NCBI RefSeq assembly: GCF_000151665.1
Contig: NW_013171815.1
Location: forward strand, 199,153 to 263,152
DNA from: Blastocystis hominis
Taxonomy: Eukaryota > Sar > Bigyra > Opalinata > Blastocystidae
Direction: 5' to 3'
DNA: 64,000 nt
Shown: one piece after another, positions 1-12,434 of the stretch
Numbering within the stretch: position 1 is the first letter of the stretch
Layout of the letters: each line of letters opens with the position of its first letter
Notes under the pieces: model-generated
Databases searched by the model: none
What the model saw: only the letters and a program-made list of their open reading frames with translations
Told to the model about the DNA's origin: nothing
Program-made: the position numbers and the translations under genes

Positions 1-523
1 GGAAAACCTTAGGTTAACCAAATTCCAATAACTTACTGTATGTAAAAGCATCGCAGCTTGTACAAATCAAAAAAATAATAAATATTGAAAAATAATGACC
101 TTTTTCGTCAACATAATAATAATACATAAGTGGGATAAATATGATATGACCGTATTGTTGATTTTGAACATGACCTATTTTGAGACATTGGAATATCGTT
201 TAATGGCTATTAGACTGTGATAGTAAAAATGGCTACAGATATTAGAAGTAAGACCCTGGTACGACTATTAGCTACAGGACGACTCGCAAAATCTATTATT
301 GCTTGGTTTTGATTCAAAGGTCAGAGTAGTGACTATTAATAAACTATCGTATTGTTCGATGGCACGAATATTACATGTTCTGTATATTAAAATAGGTGTC
401 AGTTTGTAAAAGCCTCACATGGGCATTTCACCCTGTAGTATGTGTAATGAATCAATACATTTTATTATTAAAGTGCAGAGTAATAGAGAATGTGCCATAT
501 TGTGATTCAATAATGGAGTATTC
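1..523. other. AT-rich upstream region, no gene seen
   Basis: I see no coding stretch of useful length, no family-like protein and no RNA gene here. It precedes the ATG of the first MORN-LRR copy and may hold its promoter. Confidence 0.5.
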
Positions 524-1389
524 ATGAATCAAGGATTTGTCCTCAATGAGCAGAAAGTGTTGAAAGTGATTGGAAATCATCAAATTGGTGCTATTTCACA
601 TAATGAAGAACAATCCATAGAAGTAGTAGAAGAAGGAATCGTGGATTTAGATCATGGAAGTCGATTTGAAGGATTGGTATTGACAGAAAACAAGTTTGGA
701 ATTCCATTTGGATATGGTGAAATGTATGATGATGATGGAATATTGGTGTACAAGGGCATAATGATCAATCGGAAACGATTTGGCTATGGAACGAGTTATC
801 ATGATAATGGTTTGATTGAATATGAAGGATATTGGTGTGATGATAATCGATTTGGAATTGGAAAAGTGTTTGATCGATATGGTAAATTAGTGAATGAATG
901 TGAATGGTATATGGAATTGAATGTGATAATGATTATGAGAAATATGAAGGAGATGGAAGCAAACCAATGAATATCGGAATGAAACATTTGAAACTGATTG
1001 ACAATTGTGTATTGGTTGATTGGGATGTTTCATTGTCGTATAATTTGGAATCAATCGAAATCGGCAATGAATGTTTTGAATCAGTGAAAACATTCAAAAT
1101 CGATGGACTGAATCGATTGAAAACTATCAAAATCGGAAGCAATTCATTTACTCAGAACAAGAATAGGTTTGGAAATGATGAATCGAAATCATTCCACATA
1201 TTGAATTGTGAATCATTGGAATGGATAGAAATTGGTGAATATAGTTTCAGTGATTTTGCTGGAGACTTTGAATTGAAGAATCTACCACAACTACGATCCA
1301 TTCATATTGGTACAATTGGAAATGATTCTTACAATTTTTATTATAGTTCATTTGTGATTCGAGGCATTGATATGATATTGAATACTTGA
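524..1389 (+). pseudogene. decayed MORN + leucine-rich-repeat gene copy
   Basis: The ATG at 524 opens a frame with three MORN-like units (FGYGEMYDDDG, FGYGTSYHDNG, FGIGKVFDRYG). It is a clear relative of the genes at 1969-3750 and 52084-53856. The frame shifts near 910, inside a TATA stretch after the sequence LVNECEW, and the leucine-rich part continues in another frame to 1389 (units such as LESIEIGNECF, LKTIKIGSNSFT). At the place where the sister gene has an intron donor GT, this copy has GC. The next repeat unit (near 1400) has lost one or two bases. Two frame breaks and a weakened splice site suggest a decaying host gene, although sequencing indels are possible. The function of the family is unknown; MORN units often sit at membranes and the repeats resemble BspA-type LRRs. 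Confidence 0.65.
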
Positions 1390-1968
1390 ATGGATAGATC
1401 TCCAAATCTACAATTTATAACTCATCCTGCAGTATATCCTTTCTTAAAACTTTGCTCAGTAACAATGAATAGCAGCTTTAATTTTTGAATGTTACTAGTA
1501 TATAAAGATCCCAAATTCCTTAATTGTCGAGCCACCTATTGCTAATAGATGGATTCGATCAGAATCAATTTCGGGTATTATTTGGTTAATAGGTTTCATT
1601 CATAGACATTTCTAGCATATACGTTAGTCGTGTCAGAATAAAAGAGTATTTCCGCAAATCCCTGTGGATTATTCAGATCGTTTTGAATTCGACTGTAGAT
1701 AATGATTTGACTGCTCTTTGTGATGGACCACTTCTTGTTTGATGATTCTATATTTTGGATTACAAATATATCGCCAAAAAGTAAGAAGTGAGTAGCTTTC
1801 GCTTTTTCGGTCATATTATCCCGAATAGTATTGTTTTTATTAACAAGTACAAAAGAAATACTTCTTATTCATTACACGAATAATAAGGAAAGAATAATGC
1901 TTGTCAATCTCCAGATCAGAGGAGTCGTGTTAAAGAGGATGATACATCTACAGTAATGAAAGTATTGA
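1390..1968. other. degenerate LRR remnant and AT-rich spacer
   Basis: About the first 100 bases still look like one further leucine-rich unit of the decayed + strand copy (RSPNLQFI at about 1397), out of frame with it. The rest, up to the stop of the convergent gene at 1969, shows no supported gene. A 72-codon minus-strand frame at 1596-1814 has no family likeness and I do not call it. Confidence 0.4.
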
Positions 1969-3750
1969 TTAATCTTTACTGTGTATACTCTTATCACTAA
2001 CTAAATTGAATGCAGAAGGTAGACAAACAGTTTCTAAACTTGGGATATCTATGTATAATAATGAGCGACAGCACACATACTTTTTAAGATTACTGTACGT
2101 GCATCTCTTAATGAGCTACCCTTAGAAATCAGCCTCGATAATTTTGGAAGATCTATGATTTACTAATTAACATCACTGATACCTCTCATTGTTAAGGAAC
2201 ATCTACTATCATAATGTCTTCCACACAAAGAGAATTCACCCAACTTGATAGACCGTAAAGAAGGAAGGTCTATTAAGTGATTTATAATCACCAATGCCAA
2301 TACTTGCAAAGACAGTTTCTAGAGAATCCGCAAATGACCTTTTACCTAATACCACAGATGTTAACATTGGTAAATCTATACAAGTATATTGTATTCACAG
2401 ATAATACCTTTAATTATTAATGTAGCCCACCAGAAATTGCCGGATTCCTGTCTTACAAATCCAATTGAAATAGAAGACAGGGATGGAAGATTCACTAATT
2501 CAAATGAACCTCCATGATCAAAGAAGCTGAATTCACCAATTTCAATTGATACCAACTTTTCACAGTTACTTATTCGAAAGCTAGAGTCCGTCTTTTTCCC
2601 CTTTTCAATCGCCCCTTGCCAATTACTATTCCAGTCAGATAAAAACACTTCAGTAAATGAATTAGCTCCGATTTTCAAACTCTTTAATCGACTCAGTCCA
2701 TCGATTCTGAATGATCTCACTGATGAGAAACAATAATCCTTGATTTCGATTGAACGCAGCCTCTCAAATTTGCTGAAATCCAAATAGTTTACACTAGTGT
2801 GGCAATACGAATCAATTACCAAATCTGTCACTTCTATATCCAAAGTATTTATATTTACCGAATTCGAACTTCTAATGTGTATGGACTTCGTTGTTTGCAC
2901 AGGTTCAGGTTTCGGTATCAGTATTGGCTTGATTTTTGGTTTTGGTTTTGGTTTCGGGATTAGTATCGGTTTGGCCGATTGAGTGTACCATCCATCATAG
3001 AGATCTCTTCCACTCACTTCCACTCCATCTTTCCATTCCACTTCGCGAGTAGCAATCCGAGTTTCTTCATCGATCCAGTATCCTCGACCATCTCGAAGAA
3101 ACGATTCTTTCGATTCATCATAAACAAATCCGCCGATATACATTGGGATTCGGTTCGAAGCAATAGTGTTTTCACCGCTTTCCTTGAATTCGATCATGGT
3201 GGTTCCCTCAATCTTGCGGATGATCTTCACCAGTCTGTTCTTTTTCCATACTCCCTCTAGCAACATTTTACCTGATTCTTCGTCATACTCAATTCCCCAT
3301 CCATCTCTCTCACGATTCTCGTTGAATTCTCCATAATAAATCAACTTTCCACTCTCATGAGAATAGATTTCCATCCTCTCGCCTTTAACATGGTTGGCTA
3401 TACGACAAAAGTCTTCCTGATCCAGAATGTTATCAAACGCTTGGATAAAAGCGACACGGCCATTCTCAAATCGAGTAAAATCCCCAATTAGAGTTCCATC
3501 CTCATCTTCTTCCCAAGCCATTTTCATTATTCCATTCTGGAATAGATAAACCTTGTTATCTTTTTTCAATGTGTACTCGTCTTCATGTTCCCCTTCGAAG
3601 CATTGAAGAGAATATACTGAGCCTCCTTTGTAAACAAATTTAGCACTACCATAGGGTGTGTAACCATCCAAAAAATAGTCAGCACCCTTAGAAGCTTGCA
3701 GTCTTCCTATTTGTTATCATCCATATATAACTATTACTTTTTCTAAACAT
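1969..3750 (-). CDS. MORN + BspA-like leucine-rich-repeat protein
   Basis: Family unknown by name. From the N terminus: about 5 MORN-like units (for example YGEFNENRERDGWGIEYD), a proline/lysine linker (PILIPKPKPKPK), then leucine-rich units of the type LKSLKIGANSFT. The long open frame (2376-3671) has no ATG at its start. The best model adds a 7-codon first exon (ATG at 3748-3750) and a 25-bp intron 3707-3731. After the long exon, the LRR tail goes on as short exons separated by introns at 2376-2398, 2270-2291, 2153-2176 and 2049-2074 (23, 22, 24, 26 bp). All are phase 1 and each sits just before an [IL]PxL unit start. The stop TAA is at 1969-1971. The MORN half is nearly identical to the gene at 52084-53856 while the LRR half is not, which suggests gene conversion. 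Confidence 0.7.
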
Positions 3751-4765
3751 AATAAAAAATAATATGATCTTTTCGTAGGAAACAGAGTTTTTTGTTATAA
3801 TAGTTATGATTATACTGGATTCAATTCGGATCATTGAGTTGATAGTGTTAATATGTTGTTCAAAAACAACCACATAGCTTATTATGGATCACATATGGCG
3901 TAGAAACTACTGCAAGTAAAAGGCATTCCCTAAACGAACACTATTTGTACATAAGTACATTATTGAGTATGAAATGATCACTATTTTAGGTTAGAAGGAT
4001 AGTAGTGTGCAAGTTGTTATCCAGAAAGATTTAATAAACTGTTAAAGATATTTATAGTAGTCTCTAATTAAGAATGAGCTTAGAAAATAAAAATACGTAA
4101 CTTTGCTCGACAATCTTAATTCTAACCCCTTTTAGTGTCATTACGCATATAAAGTATTTCTAAACCTATCTATTTTCATTTTCGCCACCATTTGGACTAT
4201 GCACCTTCCTTGTCATCAATCATCACTTTTGTTCCAAAATTAATATGAAGGAACTCTTCTTGTCATATTTCACTCCAAATTCAAGAAGTAAAATGGATAT
4301 GATAAAAACGTGGAATTATTATTGTTCATAACAGATTATTACACACTTAATACTATCATAATGTTATTAAGGAGTAATAATTACCACAAATACATAATCA
4401 TGACTCCCAAGAATCGATGTATGTTAAACGCAGTTTGTCTAGTTTGCGTACCTTCAGTAAACTGATCCATCTTCACATACATCATCCGTGTTCACCGTTT
4501 CTTCTTCCTTTCTAGTTTTACATATCTTTCATTCGGTTACATTTCACCTAAAATGTATTTGTCTACTCAATTTGATCCAACAGTCCCTCTTTTTTGTGAT
4601 TACAAACAAATGTACTTATGCGCCACATATACCCCTATTTAGTACTCTGTTCATATATGAATATGAGCATATATTCATTCTTTTTACCTGATTATTTCGT
4701 AATGCTATTATCCAAATATTCCAATATAGATTTCCCTCTATCCATTTCTATAAAAGCACAATAAT
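3751..4765. other. intergenic, AT-rich, probable divergent promoters
   Basis: No coding likeness on either strand; short frames such as 4488-4691 (+) are low-complexity and have no splice-consistent extension. The stretch lies between two divergent genes (MORN-LRR on minus, AP-4 mu on plus), so it should contain both promoters. No clear motif was recognised. Confidence 0.5.
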
Positions 4766-6299
4766 ATGATTTCTCAATTCTTCATTCTGACCGACAGAGG
4801 AGATCGTCTTATTCTGAAGGATTGTAGGGATTTCGGAGAGTGCTCATTATCTCAGTCCGTTTTGATACTCCCATTACTTCCTGCGAGAAGTTCTTGCGTG
4901 TGGTGCGTTCGTGGCCGCATGGAGACTGTCCTCCGGTGTTTGTAGGATAGGTCGCGTTTCGTTACTTGCAGATTAGCGGAGCGATTACCTATATTTTCGA
5001 GCGCAGAAATGGTCTGTATTTCGTTGTCACCACGAAGGTTTGGAGCATCTCGTTATTTCCCTGTAGATGAACATGTCTCCCGCCTTGGGCATCGAGATAC
5101 TGAGCCGTCTCCTCAAGATCATCAAGGATTACTGCGGAATGCTGACGGAAGAAGCGGCTCGCAAGAACTTCTCTCTGATCTACGAATTGCTGGACGAAGC
5201 GATCGTTCCCCTCTCTCTTTATCTTTCTAACCCCCAGGATTTCGGCTATCCGCAAGACACATCCAGCGAGGCTCTTGTGCAGTTCGTGCACAACAAGCCC
5301 GTTGTGATCGCCGACCCGAAGGTTTTCTTCTTGTAGTCCTATTTTATTCCTTTAGAAGAACCTGATCGGCGATGTGAACAAGTCGATCCTGACGGACAAG
5401 GGCGCGAAGCGCAAGGTGAACGAGCTGTACGTGGACATCTGCGAGCGTCTGAACGTGATGCTGGCGTGCGACGGCACGGTGCTGTCGCAGTCGATCGACG
5501 GCAACCTGACGATGCGGAGCTACCTGAACGGCTGTCCGCCGGTGCGCATGCTGCTCTCGCAGAACCTGCTGGTGGGGAAGGACACGCCGATCCCCGTGGT
5601 GCAGGACGAGACGGGCCGCACGCTGTCTGCGGAGGACTTCATCATCGTGGACGACATGAACTTCCACCAGTGCATGAACCTGGAGAAGTTCGAGAGCGAC
5701 CGCCTGCTGAGCTTCAACCCGCCGGAAGGCGAGTTCGTGGCGATGAACTACCGCATCACCACGCCGTTCCGCGTGCCCTTCATGATTCGGCCCATGGTGG
5801 AGGAGAAGAGCGAGACCAAGATCGAGCTGATTCTGCAGGTGAAGTCGCTGTTCGAGCCGGACGTGGACGCGAGCAACGTGTTCATTGCGATGCACACGCC
5901 GCACGACACCACCACGTGCTCGGTCACGCTGGCCTCCGACGCTATCGGACAGACCAAGGAGTACCGCGAGAAGGACCACCGCGTGCTGTGGATGATCCAC
6001 AAGGTCTCGGGGCAGAAGGAGTACTATCTGAAGGTGATTTTCAACCTCGAAAAGCCGGCGACGCAGTTCGTGACCAAGGAGATCGGACCCATCACGTAGC
6101 CGTCGAGGGGCAGAGTGAGGCGTAGCATTCGGTTCGAGATTCCCAATTACGAGGTGTCGGGACTGCGAGTGAAGGGACTGGCTGTGGACGTGGAGGACAA
6201 GAATTACAATGCGTAGGAGGAACATGGGGGATGGTGAGGCGTAGACACAGATATATTCGCTATATCACTCAGTCCAACAGTTATTGCTGCAGATTGTAA
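4766..6299 (+). CDS. AP4M1: AP-4 complex subunit mu
   Basis: Medium subunit of the AP-4 adaptor, which sorts cargo at the trans-Golgi network. The N terminus MISQFFILTDRGD fits AP-4 mu (MISQFFVLSxRGD). The longin part ends with RKNFSLIYELLDEAI and DFGYPQDTSSE. The mu homology domain shows ELYVDICERLNVML, NFHQCMNLEKFESDR, PEGEFVAMNYRIT and ends RYIRYITQSNSY, again closest to AP-4 among AP mu chains. The model has seven introns: 4824-4855, 4942-4971, 5038-5066, 5205-5237, 5322-5355, 6096-6125 and 6213-6244 (29-34 bp). It gives about 437 residues, the normal length. The stop TAA is at 6297-6299; a TGTTTGTT element follows about 30 bp later. GC content of the fifth exon is visibly higher than its surroundings. 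Confidence 0.92.
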
Positions 6300-6361
6300 G
6301 TTTGCATATGCGTGTTGCTTGTTTGTTCACATTTTTGTTTGCTGTATTTTCTTTCCACAGG

Positions 6362-7727
6362 ATGGGGAATGCCGCTTTATGGGTATTCATAATCTTTGTT
6401 CTTATCCTGATCATTCTCATCCTTCTGTATATTCGGTGGAGACATTCAAAGAGTGAACTGAATTATACAAAATGGGTTAATGATAGGGTACACACTTGAT
6501 TCCTCGTATTATGATTAGTTACATCAGCAATTTTTGTCAATGACCGCCCCGCTAATCGATATATATTCGAAGCATGGGATCGAGACGAATATTTCGTTTT
6601 CAGTGTTTTGCGCGCAAAATATGCAGTATTCGATAGAGTTTCCCAACAATTGGAGTGTTAACAACAATTTGGGAGATTATGTCAATGCAGAAGTATCGTT
6701 CTGTCCTCCTTCATCGGAGGGGGGCGTTCACGAGCTAACCATAGTAACTGTTGTTGTTTTTTTATCAAGAACTAGACTGTCGATGACCTTTCGTATACTA
6801 ACTACACGTCAAAGTCCTTTTTAGAAAAGGTAAACACTGATTCGTTGTGTTTATGTGTAGATCGTTACTTCGTTGTCTTCATCCAATCAGATTTTTGCTA
6901 TTCGAAGACCAATGCAAATAGTGGTCGGTAATAGGAAAGGATCCAAGTTTACCTACACATGTTCACGCAATGGCCGAAATACCACTGTGCTGATCATCGT
7001 ATTTGTCGAGAACAAAAAGGGATATACTATAACTTATGTTTGTGCCTCGTTTTTATACCGCCAGCTCAGAGACATCGCATTCCGCATGGTGAACTCGTTC
7101 ACAATTTTGAATTCAGAAGAAGACTCCGTGCGATTCCTTCTCCCTTTTATTCTATCCTAGAAAATTCACGTCGCTACCTTCAGCAATCCCATCGCCATTC
7201 GATGGTCCCGGTTTTATCTTCGAAGCTGCTCTGTCCAAGTTCCGTCGCACTGGGAAACCTCCATCGTACCGCCTCCTCGTTCTTGTTTAACCTTGTTATA
7301 GACCGAATCTCGCTTCTTTTTGAAGAGCGTGTGCAGTCGATACGAGGATCATTTCTTCTCCATCACAGCGCTCGTCGTCGATTTCAAGCAAGCGGATTCG
7401 CCGGCATTAGCGGCGATGAAGGCTGTGTTCCGCTCCAATTTGAAGCGGCAATCGTCGATGGTGCTTGTGCGCGAAGTGCCCTTGCCGCAAGGCCATGCGT
7501 GCAAGTCGACTTCGTATCAATGCTCAGGGTTGATGGGGAGAATTCCTGTCCAGACGTGGTCTTTTGTGGGGGTGTTGAGTGAGGAAGCAAAGATGGGGTT
7601 CATTGTCACGTTCGTGAGTTCGGAGTGGGCGGTTGGAAGGAGGAAAGTGAGGCGTAGTGATGTGTTTGACGAGTTTAATTCGCTCGCGTTGTATGTATGG
7701 AAATCGATTTTGGTAGAGTCTCTTTAG
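6362..7727 (+). CDS. single-pass membrane protein of unknown function
   Basis: The ATG lies 62 bp after the AP-4 mu stop. The protein starts MGNAALWVFIIFVLILIIL: a hydrophobic signal-anchor, then basic RWRHSK. The remainder (about 400 residues in all) joins across introns of about 26-36 bp, for example one ending TTATAG at about 7304 and one of 33 bp ending at 7160. A further intron near 6800 carries a TACTAAC branch-like sequence and leaves a 5-nt exon, which needs transcript proof. Visible stretches are QYSIEFPNNWSVNNN, RRPMQIVVGNRKGSK and EDHFFSITALVVDF. I do not recognise the family. The stop TAG is at 7725-7727, followed by a TGTTTGTTTG-type 3' element. Confidence 0.6.
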
Positions 7728-8022
7728 AGCCTTCAGTGCTATATATTATATGTTTGTTTGTGTGTTTGTTTGGAAATGAAAGTCGAAGGAGGGAGGGAGG
7801 GAGGAGGATAATTAATGTGTTTACTTTCATCATGCGAGTGTTTTTGATACTTTGTCTATTTCTATTTGATGCTCCTTTTCACATTTCTTCATTCCTTTAT
7901 TTTCCTCATCTCTCTTTGATCTCTCTTCATTTCTCTTTCCATCTTTGATGCATTCATCGACTCAATCACATTTGGTTCCATCAACAAACACTCTCACAAT
8001 CAAACAATCCAAACCATTCTTC

Positions 8023-11000
8023 TTAAATCTCCAAACCTGCATTCCCTTCCATCTCCGAATCCACACTATCATGTCGCGGCGTCTTCGTCGACACCATATC
8101 TCCCTCGCCCAATGGAATCGTTTCCTCGCCTTCATCGTCGCTTTCGATCCGAATCTCGCTGGAACTCGTCTCCAAATCAACCCGCTTCGCTTCTTGCCGC
8201 GCGCACTGATAAATCGTCACAGGCGAAGCGATCGCATTCTTCTGCAGCTGGAAATAAAGAACCGTCAGCCCGATCGCGAGGTACACGACCAAAAGAGTCA
8301 GCATCACTTCCATGCTTAAAAACCCGTCGATTCCATTCTGCAATTCATTCTCTCCTTCACATTCTCACCTCCACCAACAAATCTTTTCCCATCACGCGCG
8401 TGATCGCGCGTCCGTCGCCCAGAATGTTCAGCACGAACGACAAATCCTCCAGTTCGGTGCTGAGCAACACGCGATACACCAGAGCGGGAGGGAACAAGAC
8501 TGTAATCAACGACTACCTCGCAGCCAACCCAATTTCGTACCCACCAACCGCCGACGTTCCACATGTTTGCCATGGCGGGAATGATCTGCACGACGATCAG
8601 AAGAATCAAAAAGATGCCGAAGGTGAAAGAGGACGACCGATCTACGCCTCAGAGGCGTTGGGAAAGGAGACAAGTCACAGCGAAGAGCGTCGAGAAGAGC
8701 GACATGGCGATAAAACAAATGAAGATGTACAGCATGATTTTGCGGAACGAGAATCCGTTGTCGGTTCGGCAGATTCCCGTCATAAACGCCGTGGCGACGC
8801 CCTACACTTCACGATTTCGACGCGTCTCTACAAAGAGAATCGACGGCAAGAATCGAATGAAAACTCCATCCAGCAACACGACCACCAAAAAATACTCCAG
8901 CGACGAATGATAGCCGCACCGAATATCGCGAATAAACACTTCACGATCTTTCTGGAACCAAATCCGCCCCGAAAAGCCCTGGACTATCAGATACAGCACG
9001 ATTGTGATGAGAAGCGAGTAGCGGCGAGAAATGCCCATCGTGTCCTGCGGCAACTGCCAGAACGAAATCCCCAGCGAGGCGGCGACGAGCAGCGCGGCTC
9101 CGTTGTGCAGATAAAGATACATGGGGTTGCGCTGAAGGCAATACACGATTCGTAAGAAGAGAATTTGGAGTTTCGTTCGCGGAGAGAGCGTCCAATCATC
9201 TTCCGGCGAGCGCGAATTGAACGAATACGACTGCTGGCTCAACGAGGACGAGGATAGCTGCGAATAGAGCGTGGTTCGCGCGGGTTTGGAGGGCTGCGGA
9301 CTCGAGGACCGCGGGTGCGACAGCGACACGTTCGATGAGAACCCTTGGTAGATGAAACTCCCCGAGGAATCGCTGTCTGGAACCTGGGTGTAGGATCCCC
9401 GCGGAAGAAGCTCCGCGGTGGGTCTGTCTGAAAGAGGCGACGAAGGCGAGTTGGATCGATGCGTGGAGGAGGAGACCGGCTTGAAAAGAACGTGTTTGGC
9501 TGGGGATTTCGGAGATCTGCCGGGCGTTTCGTTTGTGGATTCGACGCGATTGGAAGGAGAGCGTTTCTTGGGCAAAGGCATACGCGAATTGGATTGGGCG
9601 TGGATCACATTGGCGGTATCTGCGTTATCCAGCGTGATCGCGTCGTTAATGCGGATAAAAGAATAGCTGGGAGCCTGCAGATTGGTCATTGATTCTCTGC
9701 GAATCTGCCGAATATTCAGCAACAAAAGCTTGTTCCTACAATGATCAAAACCCGATCACACCCACTCCTCACTATTTCGGAACGCAGAGATCATTTTCTC
9801 CATTTGAATATCGTCGGCTCGACTCACCTAATGAATCACGATCCATTGGAAAGATCACAATATCGAGGAGATAATCGCTATCGCTGTTTCCATGGCGAGT
9901 TGTCAATCCAAACTGGCTAAAATACGAATCGACGCGGCTGATTGGCCCGTTATAAATGATATTCGCTTGGGATCCAATGAGAATCACGTTCTGAATGAAC
10001 TTCAAAACCATGGAGCGAGGCTGACGGAAGGCGAGCAGGAGAATCACTCCCGACTTCTGCGCTTTTTTCAGATAGGAAAGCACCTACAATCGTTGACACC
10101 TTCTTCGAATTCTACATTCATCGTCATGGACGGCGTGAATGAATTAAAGGGATCGTCCAGAATGATCACAGAGCTCTTCGTCAACACTTCAATGCTGATC
10201 CGAAGAATCATGATCTGATCTTTTCGCAGAAACTTCAGCTGTGTGTGCTGATACTTCACCAATCGAACGTCTGCCAGCAGCGAATCCACCTTCCCCGACG
10301 TTTCTAACGACGAACTATTCGTCACTCCCCCGCCTCTTTCATACACCCAAGGCGGCTGGGAGAGTTTGAACGCGTTCTCGATCACTTCGCGCACGGTAAG
10401 CTCCGGACACATGTCGTCCGCTCCGCTCACATACGACGTTTTTCGAAGCAACTCGTCGAGCGAAAGCAGCGTTCCGTTCATGTAAAACGTCCCGGACACT
10501 TTGTTCCCGGGGTCGCACAATCCGCACAGAGCCATCAGCAAGTGGCGCGAGCGCGTTCCCATCGGCCCCACGACGGCGTAGAGGCCTTTCGTGTTGTTCA
10601 CAGCGCCGATTCGGCTGTTGACGATGACTTTATCGGAGGGTTCGGTGACGGTTACGTCGTACCAAACGTATTCCTATGATCAAAAAGCGATTCATTCCTT
10701 GCGTTGGGCTGCGGGGCGGAATAGGAGTTCAGGAAGGAAGTGTGCGGGTCTTCGTCGATCTCCATGAGAGGAGTGAGCAGATGCGTGCTCATTCGAGCAT
10801 AGCTGGGAATGAGGAGAGAAGTGGGGAGCAAACCTCATCGTTTTTTGGACTTCACGCATCACGGGAGTCGTGCTGACCGCTTTATTCGGCGTTGCCACGA
10901 CGATAACTACAGTCCAAAGCTTGTTTCGCTCGTACAGATAACGAATATGATAATAATCACGATCGCTGCGAAGATAATGTACGTCGTCCACGGACTATGT

Positions 11001-12434
11001 ATCACTCGCTTTCCCCTTTCAAACGCTGAAGCTGCCGAAATATCGTCCACACAAACCCCCGCGACGCACTCCAATTCTTGCGAGAACACGTCTTGCTGCT
11101 GCCAAATGCAATGCGATCCGTCGCACCCGATCACGAGCGGCGTTTCCAAGAAGTCGAAGAGATGTCCGAACGGACTGGGCTTGGCGAGCTGCGGAACCAA
11201 ACACGACACCGTGGGGCATTGGATGCAGGAGTTCAGCGTTGGGAAGTAGAGCGAGCACTCGACCGGCGACAGAATCTACAGAGAACCGACGCGGCGTTTC
11301 TACGATGCAGTCGTCCGAGAAACACTCCAGAATCACGGGGGACTGCGGGTCGTAGGCGGCGGCCACGTGGAGTCCTAGCGCGTTGCCCTCCATGCGCTGA
11401 ATGAACACGTCGTGCTCGCCGATGTACGTCTGCAGTAAGCCTTTGGCGCCGTGGCAGGCGAGCTGGCGCGCCGAGACGGAGAAATTGAACGCAGATTGGG
11501 GCAGAGAAACGAGCACTTCGGAAGGGTCTGTGCGGCATGTCTAGGGCTTGAGGAGGCCGGGTGGATGCACTTGATTGAGACTGAGAGAATGCTTGCAGTC
11601 GGAATTCGTGGCACAGAAGTCGCAGTTTTCGCCCGTCTTTCCGTTGAGGCAAACGCACTAGTCATTAGAAAGAGAGAATAGAAGAGGAGAGTCCTACCGA
11701 GATACACTCGGGATGTTTCGGATTCTCTCCGCAGAAAAGGTCTCGCGTGAGACATTGGCTTCTAGAATGAGAGAAAAGCAGAGAAAAAGAAACGGAAGAA
11801 TTGAATGATCGCCCATAAAACAACTTTCGAGGGCATTGTTGGAGAACGGGTACTTGCCCGTACCAGGGTCCGTAGCATTGTAGTCTGGACCATCCGTTGG
11901 GCAGATGAGTGGAGAGGAATACGACTGGCAAACACTCATTGTGAACAACGGGGAGAAATGTTACTCAGCGTACTGCAAACAGTTTTCTTTGCATGGAAAA
12001 ACTGCATATTCCGTAGGAGATGAACAAGGAGGGAAATAGTCCATGCACAATAACTCCATAGTTAAATTCTGGCACGTGGTGGAAGCTTGATGGCCTCCAG
12101 ATTCCATCCACTCGTAGTAGAGTTGATATCTATAGTTAAACCCCCACTTCAAAAGGAGTACAAATAATCGGTATCAACCGTTTTGTACATGCCATTAATC
12201 TTCATTACTTTCGATTTTACAGTTAAATAGTCGTTTCCAAGAAAAGAACTACAATTAAGATAATGTTCCTCAGAATTCTATTATTTATTCGTCACTTTAA
12301 CTCAGTACGTTGCTTCCACTCCAGTGTGGCACATATTCCTGAGCAGATACACAGGAATCACACATTTCTCTTCCACATATTGATCCCCATGCTGCACAAA
12401 GCAAGAGCAGTCCGAGGATATGCCGATTCTTCAT
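8023..12434 (-). CDS. ABCG-like transporter with cysteine-rich ectodomain and degenerate ATPase
   Basis: About 17 introns; about 1,280 residues. Order: signal peptide MKNRHILGLLLLCAAW; a frizzled-like cysteine-rich domain (LLCMDYFPPC, FPCKENCLQYAD); an EGF-like stretch CVCLNGKTGENCDFC; further Cys-rich ectodomain; a membrane segment (TYIIFAAIVIIIIFVIC, about 10930); a nucleotide-binding domain; a serine-rich linker; and an ABC2 membrane domain (8023-9150). Plant-type ABCG proteins have a similar Cys-rich-TM-NBD-TMD order. The NBD has lost its catalytic residues: Walker A reads GPMGTRSRH (no Lys), the signature reads FLRKD, Walker B ends ILDDP (Asp for Glu) and the H-loop reads FRQPRS (Arg for His). 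One intron, 10674-10702, is GC-AG. The join near 8540 (49-bp intron) is the least certain. ATP-driven transport is doubtful; a receptor-like or scaffold role is possible. Confidence 0.8.
10674..10702 (-). other. GC-AG intron, 29 bp, in the ABCG-like gene
   Basis: On the minus strand the exon ends ...CCCAAC, the intron starts GCAAGGAATG and ends GATCATAG. No GT lies in the neighbouring stretch and the unspliced frame runs into a stop. Splicing here joins PQPN to EYVWYDVTV in phase 0 and restores the start of the nucleotide-binding domain. GCAAG is the usual variant donor of GC-AG introns. Confidence 0.7.

Noticed and set aside
1433-1452. Another ATATCCTTTC sequence in the degenerate LRR tail
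   Set aside because: There is no coding frame to test and no TTCTTAAC-type branch with a sensible acceptor after it; taken as chance.
5344-6225. 293-codon minus-strand frame
   Set aside because: Antisense shadow of the AP-4 mu gene in GC-rich DNA.
8112-9155. 347-codon plus-strand frame
   Set aside because: Antisense to the ABCG-like gene; no domain and the minus strand is clearly coding.
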